From Caulobacteraceae bacterium (GTDB taxonomy: Bacteria > Pseudomonadota > Alphaproteobacteria > Caulobacterales > Caulobacteraceae), in NCBI GenBank assembly GCA_031291645.1, contig JARLIQ010000067.1:1-33753 (forward strand): a DNA stretch of 33,753 nt. Reading direction: 5' to 3'. The notes below the pieces were generated by a model. That model was not told the origin of the DNA and did not search any database. It saw only the letters and a program-made list of their open reading frames with translations. Below are positions 1 to 6,438 of this stretch, piece after piece; positions within the stretch are counted from its first letter, which is position 1, and the number at the start of each line of letters is the position of its first letter. A program made the translations under genes and the position numbers.

Positions 1-132
1 GCGTCGATGATCGACGCGGCGGTCGAGGCGGCGGACCGGTTCTATCCGGCCTTCGACTTCCTCGTGAAGGGCGCCAAGTCTCCGGACGAGGCGATGGCCG
101 CCTGCATGTTCGAGACCGTCGGCCAGGCCTGA
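1..132 (+). CDS. YbjN-domain-like protein, C-terminal fragment
   Basis: Only the last 43 codons and the TGA stop (130-132) are in the window; the start lies upstream. The frame is open from base 1. The residues read ASMIDAAVEAADRFYPAFDF followed by LVKGAKSPDEAMAAC, which resembles the C-terminal end of alphaproteobacterial YbjN-domain (type III chaperone-like fold) proteins, where an aromatic DRFYPAF segment is followed by a GxKSPxEA segment. In Caulobacterales a YbjN gene commonly sits directly upstream of proC, which agrees with the next gene here. The molecular function of the family is not established. The family call rests on a short tail and on synteny from memory, so it is moderate only. 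Confidence 0.6.
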   Translation, partial: ASMIDAAVEAADRFYPAFDFLVKGAKSPDEAMAACMFETVGQA

Positions 133-142
133 GTTTTCGTTT

Positions 143-273
143 CCCTCTCCCTTGCGGGGAGGGTGGCCCGCGGAGCGGGGCGGGCGGGGGCGTCGGCGCG
201 AGCGCCCGGCGGGGCTTGTCCACGCGTTCCCTGTCCCCCGGCTCCGGCGACCCCTTCTCCCGCGGGGGAAGGG
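143..273. repeat. Intergenic GC-rich palindromic element between ybjN-like gene and proC
   Basis: The 168-nt gap contains two C-tract/G-tract hairpins. The left one is CCCTCTCCC, loop TTGC, then GGGGAGGG (143-163). The right one is CCCCTTCTCCC, then GCGGGGGAAGGG (251-273). The sequence between them is very GC rich. Elements of this shape are scattered in intergenic regions of many alphaproteobacterial genomes. A shorter relative lies at 4157-4186 in this window. It may terminate the upstream gene, but there is no clear T-run. Confidence 0.5.
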
Positions 274-300
274 CTTTCCAGTGGACGCCTGCATAGCGTG

Positions 301-1092
301 ATGACCCCTATCCTGATCCTCGGCGCGGGCCGCATGGGCGGCGCCCTCATCGAAGGCTGGCGCCGCGCGGGCGCCTTTGCGCTCGACCAGCTGATCATCC
401 GCGACCCCTATCTGCCGCCCGAGGCCGCGGCCGTCCTGGCCGGGGCGCGGGTCAATCCGCCGGACGCCGAGCTGGCCGATGCGCGCACCGTGCTGCTCGC
501 CGTCAAGCCGCAGGTCTGGCGCCAGGCGGCGGCCGCGCTGGCGCCCCTGCTGCATCCCGAGGCGGTGATCGTCTCGATCGCAGCGGGCGTGCGGGTCGCC
601 GATATCGCCGACGCCTTCGGCGGGCGCCGCGTGGCCCGGGTCATCCCGACGACCGCCGTCGCCATCTGCAAGGGCGTCACCTCGATCGTGGCGGCGGACA
701 AGACCAGCCGCGCGCGCGCCCACGCCCTGTTCGAGCCGGTCGGCGTCACCGTCGACATTCCCGCCGAGGGGCTGATGGACGTCACCACCGCGGTGTCCGG
801 CTCGGCGCCGGCCTATCTCTACGCCTTCATCGAGGCGCTCGAGGCGGCCGGCGAGGCCGAGGGGCTGACGGCCGAGGCCTCGCGCACCCTGGTCCGCTCG
901 ACCCTGATCGGCGCGGCGGCCCTGCTGGACCATACCGGCGAGGACCCGGCCGAGCTGCGCCGCCAGGTCACCTCGCCCGCCGGCACCACCGAGGCGGCGC
1001 TGAAGGTCCTGATGGGCGAACACGGCCTGTGGCCCCTGGCGGCGGAGGCCGTCGCGGCGGCGGTGAAGCGGTCGAAGGAACTGGGGGGCTAA
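301..1092 (+). CDS. proC: Pyrroline-5-carboxylate reductase
   Basis: The 263-residue product catalyses the last step of proline synthesis, NAD(P)H-dependent reduction of 1-pyrroline-5-carboxylate to L-proline, in the cytosol. The N-terminus has the dinucleotide-binding Rossmann motif ILGAGRMGGALIEG (residues 6-19). The C-terminal half carries the family signature region: TTAVSGSAPAYLYAFIEAL, then the segment around RRQVTSPAGTTEAAL. Length is normal for ProC. An in-frame GTG far upstream would extend the protein through the intergenic repeat, giving a low-complexity Ala/Gly/Arg/Pro stretch, so the ATG at 301 is chosen because the Rossmann strand begins there. The stop is 9 nt from the stop of the convergent kinase gene. 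Confidence 0.95.
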   Translation: MTPILILGAGRMGGALIEGWRRAGAFALDQLIIRDPYLPPEAAAVLAGARVNPPDAELADARTVLLAVKPQVWRQAAAALAPLLHPEAVIVSIAAGVRVADIADAFGGRRVARVIPTTAVAICKGVTSIVAADKTSRARAHALFEPVGVTVDIPAEGLMDVTTAVSGSAPAYLYAFIEALEAAGEAEGLTAEASRTLVRSTLIGAAALLDHTGEDPAELRRQVTSPAGTTEAALKVLMGEHGLWPLAAEAVAAAVKRSKELGG

Positions 1093-1101
1093 AGCCCGCC
1101 C

Positions 1102-2448
1102 TCACCCCGGCAGCCGCACCACCGCCCTGAGCCCGCCCAGCGGGCTCTTGTCCAGGGTCACGTCGCCGCCCAGGCCGCGGGCCACGTCGCGGGCTATGGC
1201 CAGGCCCAGGCCGACGCCCTTTTCGTTCTGGTTGCGGGACTCGTCGAGCCGGTTGAACGGCTTGAAGGCGTCCTCGTAGCGCTCCGGCGGAATGCCGGGC
1301 CCGTCGTCGTCGACCACGATCTCGACCCCGCCGGCGGCGCGCGGCCGGGCGGCGACGGCGACGTGCTCGCCGTGGGCGGCGGCGTTCATCACCAGGTTGG
1401 ACAGGGCCCGCTTCAGGGCGTTCGGCCGCACGCTGGCCATCAGCATGCGGTCGGCGTGGACCTCGACCTCGGCCCCGGCGCGGGCGGCGCCGACGCTGAC
1501 CTCCTCGATCAGGCCGCGCAGGCCCACGGTCTCGATCGCCTCGCCGCCCTCGCCGCGGGCGAAGGCGAGGTATTCGTCGATCATGTGCTCCATCTCGGCC
1601 AGGTCGCGCTTGATCTCCTCCAGCCGCGGGCTGGGCTCGGCCAGGGCCGCCTCCAGCTTCAGCCGGGTCAGGGGTGTGCGCAGGTCGTGGCTGACCGAGG
1701 CCAAGAGGGCGGTGCGCTGGTCGATGTGGCGCTGGATGCGCTCCTTCATGGCGATGAAGGCGTGGGCCGCCTTGCGCACCTCGCTGGCCCCGTGCGGCTT
1801 GAACTGGGGCACGTCCCCGCCGCGCCCGAAGGCCTCCGCCGCGTCCGCCAGCCGCTCGATCGCCCGCACCTGGTTGCGGATGAACAGCAGCGAGACGCCG
1901 GTCAGCAGCACCGTCGCCACGGTCATCCACAGGATGAAGATATGCCCCTGGGTCGCGAAGGCGCGGTCGCGCGGCGCGATGATGCGCAGGACCCCCTGCT
2001 TCACCTGGACGCGGATGTCGACGTAGGCGGGATAGCGGACGGTGTCGAACCAGAACGGCTGGTCCAGCCGGTTGACCAGGGCGTGCTTGAGCGAGCGGTC
2101 CAGCGGGGCGAACAGCGAGGCGCGCTTGGAGGTCGGCAGGGTGCGCCCCTCCTGCAGGGCCACCGACAAGCTCAGCGACCGTTCGGCCCGGTCGCTCAGC
2201 TTGGCGAAGCCGGCCGGGGAGGGGTCGGCCTGGTAGCTGTCCACCACCCAGGCGATGTCGCCCGCCAGCCCCTCGGACAGCCGGCTGGTCACCGTCTGCC
2301 AGTGGGCGTCGAAGAAGATCCAGGTGACCACCACCTGCATGATCGCGACCGGCAGCACGATGATCAGCAGCGAGCGGCCGAACAGGGTCTGCGGGAGCCA
2401 GCGCTTGACGATGCGCGGCCAGAACAGGCTCTGGGCGAACTTGGCCAT
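1102..2448 (-). CDS. Inner-membrane sensor histidine kinase (EnvZ/OmpR-type pair)
   Basis: A 448-residue classical sensor kinase. There is an N-terminal membrane segment (about 24-46), a periplasmic sensor region of about 120 residues, a second membrane segment (about 169-190), and a HAMP linker (about 190-245). The dimerisation/phosphoacceptor helix has SVSHDLRTPLTRLKLE with His254. The HATPase_c domain has the N box NLVMNAAAHG (351-360), the G1 box DDDGPGIPP (380-388) and the G2 box GVGLGLAIA (411-419). It should autophosphorylate on His254 and pass phosphate to the regulator encoded just upstream, 7 nt away in the same operon. Domain order and size fit EnvZ-like kinases, but the periplasmic part gives no clue to the signal. 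The ATG start is directly before the basic stretch that leads into the first membrane helix. Confidence 0.9.
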   Translation of the reverse strand: MAKFAQSLFWPRIVKRWLPQTLFGRSLLIIVLPVAIMQVVVTWIFFDAHWQTVTSRLSEGLAGDIAWVVDSYQADPSPAGFAKLSDRAERSLSLSVALQEGRTLPTSKRASLFAPLDRSLKHALVNRLDQPFWFDTVRYPAYVDIRVQVKQGVLRIIAPRDRAFATQGHIFILWMTVATVLLTGVSLLFIRNQVRAIERLADAAEAFGRGGDVPQFKPHGASEVRKAAHAFIAMKERIQRHIDQRTALLASVSHDLRTPLTRLKLEAALAEPSPRLEEIKRDLAEMEHMIDEYLAFARGEGGEAIETVGLRGLIEEVSVGAARAGAEVEVHADRMLMASVRPNALKRALSNLVMNAAAHGEHVAVAARPRAAGGVEIVVDDDGPGIPPERYEDAFKPFNRLDESRNQNEKGVGLGLAIARDVARGLGGDVTLDKSPLGGLRAVVRLPG

Positions 2449-2455
2449 GGGCGCG

Positions 2456-3163
2456 CTAGTCCGGAGCCAGCATGTAGCCGACGCCGCGCACGGTCTGCAG
2501 GTAGCGCGGCGCCTTGGGGTCGGCCTCGATCTTGCGGCGCAGGCGGGTGACCTGGACGTCGACGGCGCGGCCGCTGGCGTCGGCGGTCTCGCGCGCCAGG
2601 TCCATTCGGTCCACCGGGGCGTGGGCGTTGGAGGCTAGGCGCCGCAGCAGCCGCGCCTCGGCCTCGGTTAGCCGCACCGGCTCGTCGCCGCGCAGAAGCT
2701 CGCCCCGGCCGGGGTCGAAGCTGCAGCGGCCCAGCGACAGCCGCCGCGCCCCCGCCGCCGGCGCGCCCGCCCGGCGCAGGATCGCCTCGATGCGCAGCAG
2801 CAGCTCCTGCGGCTCGAACGGCTTGGGCAGGTAGTCGTCGGCGCCGAGGCTGAGCCCCTCGATCCGGTCGCCGGTGGCGTCGCGCGCGGTCAGCATCAGC
2901 ACCGGCGTCGCCCGCGACGGCCCTTCCGCCCTCAGCCAGCGCATCAGCGAGAAGCCGTCCTCGCCCGGCATCATCACGTCCAGGATCAAGAGGTCGAAGT
3001 CGATCGCGGCCAGTTGTCGCCGCGCGCCGGCCGCGTCCGCCGCCGTCGTCACCCGAAAGCCCGACCGGGCCAGGTATTCCTTCAGCAGCGCGCGGATGCG
3101 GTCGTCGTCGTCGACCACCAGCAGGTGCCGTTCCATCGATGCGCTGTCACTCGGGGCGTTCAC
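2456..3163 (-). CDS. OmpR-family response regulator
   Basis: This 235-residue regulator has a CheY-like receiver domain (about 12-127) with acidic pocket residues in VVDDDDR, the phosphoacceptor Asp62 in LILDVMMPGEDG, and Lys114 in LPKPFEP. A winged-helix OmpR-type DNA-binding domain follows (about 140-235), with the recognition region DVQVTRLRRKIEADP and the wing YLQTVRGVGYML. It is the partner of the downstream histidine kinase and is transcribed first. The start shown is a GTG at 3163; an internal ATG at 3136 would remove nine residues and also leaves the receiver intact, so the start is uncertain. The gene is divergent from the aminotransferase gene, so the roughly 90-nt gap must hold both promoters. 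The target genes cannot be told from the sequence. Confidence 0.92.
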   Translation of the reverse strand: MNAPSDSASMERHLLVVDDDDRIRALLKEYLARSGFRVTTAADAAGARRQLAAIDFDLLILDVMMPGEDGFSLMRWLRAEGPSRATPVLMLTARDATGDRIEGLSLGADDYLPKPFEPQELLLRIEAILRRAGAPAAGARRLSLGRCSFDPGRGELLRGDEPVRLTEAEARLLRRLASNAHAPVDRMDLARETADASGRAVDVQVTRLRRKIEADPKAPRYLQTVRGVGYMLAPD

Positions 3164-3196
3164 ATCCCGGCCTTTGTGCTATAGCCCTCGCGACGT

Positions 3197-3227
3197 CCGT
3201 CCCCGGGAAGGCCCGAAAAAGGGACGG
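3197..3227 (+). promoter_or_regulatory. Hairpin in the leader of the aminotransferase gene
   Basis: CCGTCCC (3197-3203) and GGGACGG (3221-3227) form a perfect 7-bp stem around a 17-nt loop. The structure ends 26 nt before the ATG and upstream of the AGGAG ribosome site at about 3240-3244. It could be a leader structure or an operator shared with the divergent regulator gene. There is no T-run, so it is not a simple terminator. Confidence 0.3.
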
Positions 3228-3253
3228 TTCGTGCGTGAAGAGGAGCTTCGCCG

Positions 3254-4141
3254 ATGTCTTTAGCGCCATTCGATGACCGCGACGGCTGGATTTGGCTGGA
3301 CGGGACGTTCGTCCCGTGGCGGGACGCGAAGGTGCACGTACTGACGCATGGCCTGCATTATGCCTCGTCGGTGTTCGAAGGCGAACGCATGTACGGCGGC
3401 AAGATCTTCAAGCTGACCGAACATTCCGAGCGCCTGCACCGCTCGGCCGAAATCCTCGACTTCAAAATCCCCTACAGCGTGGCCGAGATCGACCAGGCCT
3501 GCAAGGAGACCTGCGCGCGCAACGGCCTGGAGGACGCCTACATCCGTCCGATCGCCTGGCGCGGCTCGGAGATGATCGGGGTTTCGGCCCAGAACACCAC
3601 CACCCACATGGCCATCGCCTGCTGGGACTGGCCGAGCTACTTCAGCCCCGAGCAGCGCAGCAAGGGCATCCGCCTGACCTTCGCCAAGTACAAGCGGCCC
3701 TCGCCGGAGACCGAACCGGTCCACGCCAAGGCCGCCGGCCTCTACATGATCTGCACCATCAGCAAGCATGCGGCCGAGAAGGAGGGCTACGCCGACGCCC
3801 TGATGCTCGACTACCGCGGCTACGTGGCCGAGGCGACGGGCGCCAACATCTTCCTGGTGCGCGACGGGGCGATCCACACCCCGCTGCCCGACTGCTTCCT
3901 CAACGGCCTCACCCGCCAGACCGTGATCGAAGTGGCCCGCAAGCGCGGCTTCGAGGTGATCGAGCGCCACATCGAGGTCGACGAGCTGTCGACCTTCTCG
4001 GAGGTGTTCCTGACCGGCTCGGCCGCCGAGGTGACCCCGGTGGGCGAGATCGGGCCGCACCGCTACAAGCCCGGCAACATCACCCTGTCGCTGGCCGACG
4101 ACTACTCCCGCATGGTGCGCGGCGAACTGCAGCCGGCTTAG
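3254..4141 (+). CDS. ilvE: Branched-chain amino acid aminotransferase
   Basis: A 295-residue class IV PLP-dependent aminotransferase that interconverts leucine, isoleucine and valine with their 2-oxo acids, using glutamate/2-oxoglutarate. The fold-type IV features are present: VLTHGLHYASSVFEGER near the N-terminus (29-45), the PLP lysine as Lys159 in PVHAKAAGLYM, the segment VAEATGANIFLV, and the phosphate-binding region FLTGSAAEVTPVGEI near the C-terminus. Length matches the family. The ATG at 3254 has a good AGGAG ribosome site about 9 nt upstream. It appears monocistronic: the next gene on this strand is 700 bp away, and the downstream gap has a G/C-tract hairpin element. D-amino-acid aminotransferase or aminodeoxychorismate lyase are related folds, but length and motifs favour IlvE. 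Confidence 0.93.
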   Translation: MSLAPFDDRDGWIWLDGTFVPWRDAKVHVLTHGLHYASSVFEGERMYGGKIFKLTEHSERLHRSAEILDFKIPYSVAEIDQACKETCARNGLEDAYIRPIAWRGSEMIGVSAQNTTTHMAIACWDWPSYFSPEQRSKGIRLTFAKYKRPSPETEPVHAKAAGLYMICTISKHAAEKEGYADALMLDYRGYVAEATGANIFLVRDGAIHTPLPDCFLNGLTRQTVIEVARKRGFEVIERHIEVDELSTFSEVFLTGSAAEVTPVGEIGPHRYKPGNITLSLADDYSRMVRGELQPA

Positions 4142-4156
4142 AGGCGGCCGATTTCT

Positions 4157-4186
4157 CTTCCCCCCTTGCGGGGTTATGGGAAGGGG
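4157..4186. repeat. Short G/C-tract hairpin element after ilvE
   Basis: CTTCCC (4157-4162) pairs with GGGAAG (4178-4183), and inside it CCCC-TTGC-GGGG (4162-4173) forms an alternative hairpin. It is a short relative of the element at 143-273. It lies between the convergent ends of ilvE and folB and may act as a terminator. A collapsed near-copy (CTTGCGGGAAGGGGAC, 4582-4597) lies inside the first codons of folB. Confidence 0.45.
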
Positions 4187-4210
4187 ACCGCGTCGCGGCG
4201 AGGCCGACCC

Positions 4211-4609
4211 TCAGGTTCGCGCCATCACCAGCTCAACCCCGGCGGCCTCGGCCGTCGGGGCCAGGGCCTCGGGCTTCTCGACCCGCACCCGGACGCGCAG
4301 CACCAGCGCCTCCTCCAGGCACGCGCGGGCCAGCCGCTCGGCGAAGGCCTCGACCAGCTTGAAATGGCCGCTGTCGGCCAGCCGCTGGGCTCGGGCCACG
4401 ACGCTCTCGTAGTTGACGGTGTCGGCGATGTGCTCGATCGGCCTGGGCGCCAGGTCCAGTTCGACGTCGATGATCAGAGGCTGGCGTCGGCCGTGTTCGT
4501 GGTCATAGACGCCGATCTCGGCCTCGATGCGCGCGGCGCGCACGAAGACCTTCAGGCTCTCGATGGCCACCGCGGGCGCGGCTTGCGGGAAGGGGACGGT
4601 GGCGCTCAC
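4211..4609 (-). CDS. folB: Dihydroneopterin aldolase
   Basis: A 132-residue FolB-family enzyme (tunnelling fold) that cleaves 7,8-dihydroneopterin to 6-hydroxymethyl-dihydropterin and glycolaldehyde in folate synthesis. The diagnostic N-terminal motif IEAEIGVYDHEHGRRQPL is present with the pterin-binding Glu. The middle has DTVNYESVVARAQRLADSG with the conserved Tyr, then FKLVEAFAERLARACL and a basic VRVRVEKPEAL stretch containing the late conserved Lys. The only start in a sensible place is GTG at 4609. The first 13 or so residues are low complexity, and their DNA resembles the intergenic element after ilvE, so the true N-terminus could be a little shorter. No other folate gene is adjacent. 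A micro-ORF lies 61 nt upstream on the same strand. Confidence 0.9.
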   Translation of the reverse strand: MSATVPFPQAAPAVAIESLKVFVRAARIEAEIGVYDHEHGRRQPLIIDVELDLAPRPIEHIADTVNYESVVARAQRLADSGHFKLVEAFAERLARACLEEALVLRVRVRVEKPEALAPTAEAAGVELVMART

Positions 4610-4640
4610 GGGCGAGGGATCCCCAGACAGCGAAGGGCTC

Positions 4641-4669
4641 GAAAGACCGGCGCCCCGCGGGCGGGCCGG
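4641..4669 (-). terminator. Possible terminator between micro-ORF and folB
   Basis: Read on the minus strand, CCGGC...GCCGG with an inner GCCC/GGGC pairing makes a GC-rich hairpin (4647-4669) followed by TCTTTC (4646-4641). It begins directly after the micro-ORF stop at 4671. The T-tract is weak, so this is tentative. Confidence 0.35.
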
Positions 4670-4670
4670 C

Positions 4671-4751
4671 TCAGTCGGCGCGGCCGTGCTCGTAGACGTT
4701 CAGGGCGACCAGCACGGCGATGAAAACGATGATCATGCCAATGGCGGACAT
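4671..4751 (-). CDS. 26-residue single-pass membrane micro-protein, unknown function
   Basis: A short frame from ATG (4751) to TGA (4671). It encodes 26 residues: MSAIGM, then a run of hydrophobic residues IIVFIAVLVAL (about 7-17), then a polar tail NVYEHGRAD. This is the layout of a tiny single-helix membrane protein with a charged end. Twenty-four of 26 sense codons end in G or C, as in genuine genes of this genome. Upstream, GACGGGGC about 6-10 nt before the ATG could be a weak ribosome site. It is followed by a hairpin with a short T-tract. It lies in the otherwise empty gap between folB and the NUDIX gene, and a 14-bp perfect palindrome lies 27 nt upstream of its start. I do not recognise the protein. 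It could still be chance, since the frame is very short. Confidence 0.5.
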   Translation of the reverse strand: MSAIGMIIVFIAVLVALNVYEHGRAD

Positions 4752-4777
4752 GGCGGGCCCCGTCTGGTCTCGAGCGA

Positions 4778-4791
4778 CGTGTTCGAACACG
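4778..4791. promoter_or_regulatory. 14-bp perfect palindrome between divergent genes, candidate operator
   Basis: CGTGTTCGAACACG is a perfect inverted repeat. It sits 27 nt upstream of the minus-strand micro-ORF start and 64 nt upstream of the plus-strand NUDIX start, where a repressor of a divergent promoter pair would bind. It has the half-site GAACAC but not the spaced GTTC repeats of an alphaproteobacterial LexA box. Confidence 0.4.
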
Positions 4792-4854
4792 ACAAGGCCG
4801 GCTTTAACGAGCGCAGGCGCTGACCGCAAGGCCGCGGTTCGCTAGGGTGACGCC

Positions 4855-5325
4855 ATGCTCTGGCGCCGCAGGATCGAACCCTTCGCCCGGCCGGCCTTCC
4901 ACTGGCTGGCGCGGCGCCTGCGCGGCCTGACGCTGGGGGTGCGCGGCCTGGTGGTCGACGACCGGGGGCGGGTGCTCTTGATCCAGCACACCTATACGCC
5001 CGGCTGGCACATGCCCGGCGGCGGGGTCGAGCGCGGCGAGACCGCCGAACAGGCGCTCGGCCGCGAGCTGGTCGAGGAGGCGGGCGTCGAGATCCTCGGC
5101 CGCGCGCGGCTGCTGTCGGTCCACTCCAACCACGCCTTCTTCCGCGGCGACCACGTGCTGGTCTACCGGATCGACCGCTGGCGAACCTGCGCGGCGACCT
5201 CCAGGGGCGAGATCCACGCGGTGGACTGGTTCGCCCCGGACGCCCTGCCGGCCAACGTCACCGCGGGCACGCGTCGGCGCATCGCCGAGGCGCTGGGGGC
5301 CGCCGAGCACGATCCGCACTGGTGA
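4855..5325 (+). CDS. NUDIX hydrolase
   Basis: A 156-residue NUDIX-fold hydrolase that would cleave a nucleoside-diphosphate-linked substrate with Mg2+ or Mn2+. The Nudix box is intact: Gly56, five residues, Glu62, seven residues, then RELVEEAGV (70-78) with the metal-binding glutamates Glu74 and Glu75. The preceding strand reads RGLVVDDRGRVLLIQHTY, and PGWHMPGGG leads into the box. The start at 4855 follows a purine-rich AGGGTGA about 8 nt upstream. The basic N-terminus (MLWRRRIEPFARPAFHWLARRLRG) is longer than in minimal MutT proteins. Substrate cannot be told: no MutT-, ADP-ribose- or CoA-specific side motif is obvious. The next gene on the strand starts about 80 nt later. Confidence 0.88.
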   Translation: MLWRRRIEPFARPAFHWLARRLRGLTLGVRGLVVDDRGRVLLIQHTYTPGWHMPGGGVERGETAEQALGRELVEEAGVEILGRARLLSVHSNHAFFRGDHVLVYRIDRWRTCAATSRGEIHAVDWFAPDALPANVTAGTRRRIAEALGAAEHDPHW

Positions 5326-5405
5326 GCCCGCAAAGCGCGGCCTTGCCACGGCGGCGGCTTTGTGGAGTCGTGCCGGCCGACTCCAAGACCCGCCAAGAGG
5401 CCGTC

Positions 5406-6341
5406 ATGACGCTGCCGCCGATCCCCGTCTCCGCCTTCCGCAAGATCGCCGTCGGGATCGACCGGCCCGAGGACGTGGTCGTGGGCGCGGACGGGCGGGT
5501 GTTCGCTTCCGACCACCTGAGCGCGGTGGCCGAGATATTCCCCGAGGGCTCGTTCCGGCGGCTGGGCCCGCCGCGCGGCGCGCCCAACGGCATCAACATG
5601 GACCGCCAGGGGCGGATCATCATCGCCAACTTCGGGGTCTACGACGGCCAGGACGGGCCGTTGGAGCGGTTCGACCCGCGGACCGGCGTGCGCGAGGTGC
5701 TGCTGGCCGACGTCGGCGGGCGGCGGCTGACCGCGGCCAACTATCCGGTGATCGACGCGGCCGGGAACATCTGGTGCGCCAACTCGACCCACGCCGAGAC
5801 CTGGCCCCAAGCCCTGGACGGGCGCACCGACGGCTTCGTCTTCGTGCTGCGGCCGGACGGGTCGAGCGACATCGTCGCCGAGGGGCTGAAGTTCCCCAAC
5901 GGCCTGGCCCTCTCCGACGACGAGACCGCCCTCTACTGCGCCCAGACCAGCGGGGCGGACGTGATCCGTTTCCCGATCCTGCCCGGCGCGCGCCTGGGGC
6001 CGGGCGAGCGCTACGGGCCGGTGCTCGGCGCGCTGCAGCGGCCGGGCGAGGCGGCGCACGATCCGAACGACCTGGGCTACACCGACGGCGTCGGCTTCGA
6101 CGCGGAGGGCAATCTCTGGGTCTGCCTGCCGGCGGCCAACAAGGTGGTGGCCATCGCCCCGGACGGCGCCGTCCAGACCGTCATCCACGATCCGACGGGC
6201 CAGGTGGTCAACCATCCGACCAACGTGACATGGGGTGGCGAGGGGCTCGGCGACCTTTATATTGGCTCGATCCGGGCGGACTATGTGCTGAAGGCGAAAA
6301 GCCCCGTACCCGGCCAGCCGCAGATTCACCAACGTCCCTAA
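5406..6341 (+). CDS. SMP-30/gluconolactonase/LRE-family hydrolase
   Basis: A 311-residue six-bladed beta-propeller of the SGL (SMP-30/gluconolactonase) family. It probably hydrolyses a sugar lactone or other ester using one divalent metal. Candidate metal ligands are Glu22 in DRPEDVVV, Asn165 in LKFPNGLALS and Asp227 in GYTDGVGFD. The blade repeats show as strand-turn units such as MDRQGRIIIANFG, DAAGNIWCAN, SDDETALYCAQTSG and DAEGNLWVCLP. The ATG at 5406 is preferred because AAGAGG lies 5 nt upstream and the propeller begins directly after it; a GTG at 5322 would add 28 residues of unlikely sequence and overlap the NUDIX gene. It precedes an aldehyde dehydrogenase and an esterase, which suggests, but does not prove, a shared catabolic role. 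Confidence 0.85.
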   Translation: MTLPPIPVSAFRKIAVGIDRPEDVVVGADGRVFASDHLSAVAEIFPEGSFRRLGPPRGAPNGINMDRQGRIIIANFGVYDGQDGPLERFDPRTGVREVLLADVGGRRLTAANYPVIDAAGNIWCANSTHAETWPQALDGRTDGFVFVLRPDGSSDIVAEGLKFPNGLALSDDETALYCAQTSGADVIRFPILPGARLGPGERYGPVLGALQRPGEAAHDPNDLGYTDGVGFDAEGNLWVCLPAANKVVAIAPDGAVQTVIHDPTGQVVNHPTNVTWGGEGLGDLYIGSIRADYVLKAKSPVPGQPQIHQRP

Positions 6342-6438
6342 GGCGGAGACCTGCCCCCCCCTTTCCCCCTGAACGTTGATCACTCATATTGTCGCCAGAA
6401 GGCCCGATGGCCCGCTGGGACACGCCAAGGAGCACGCG

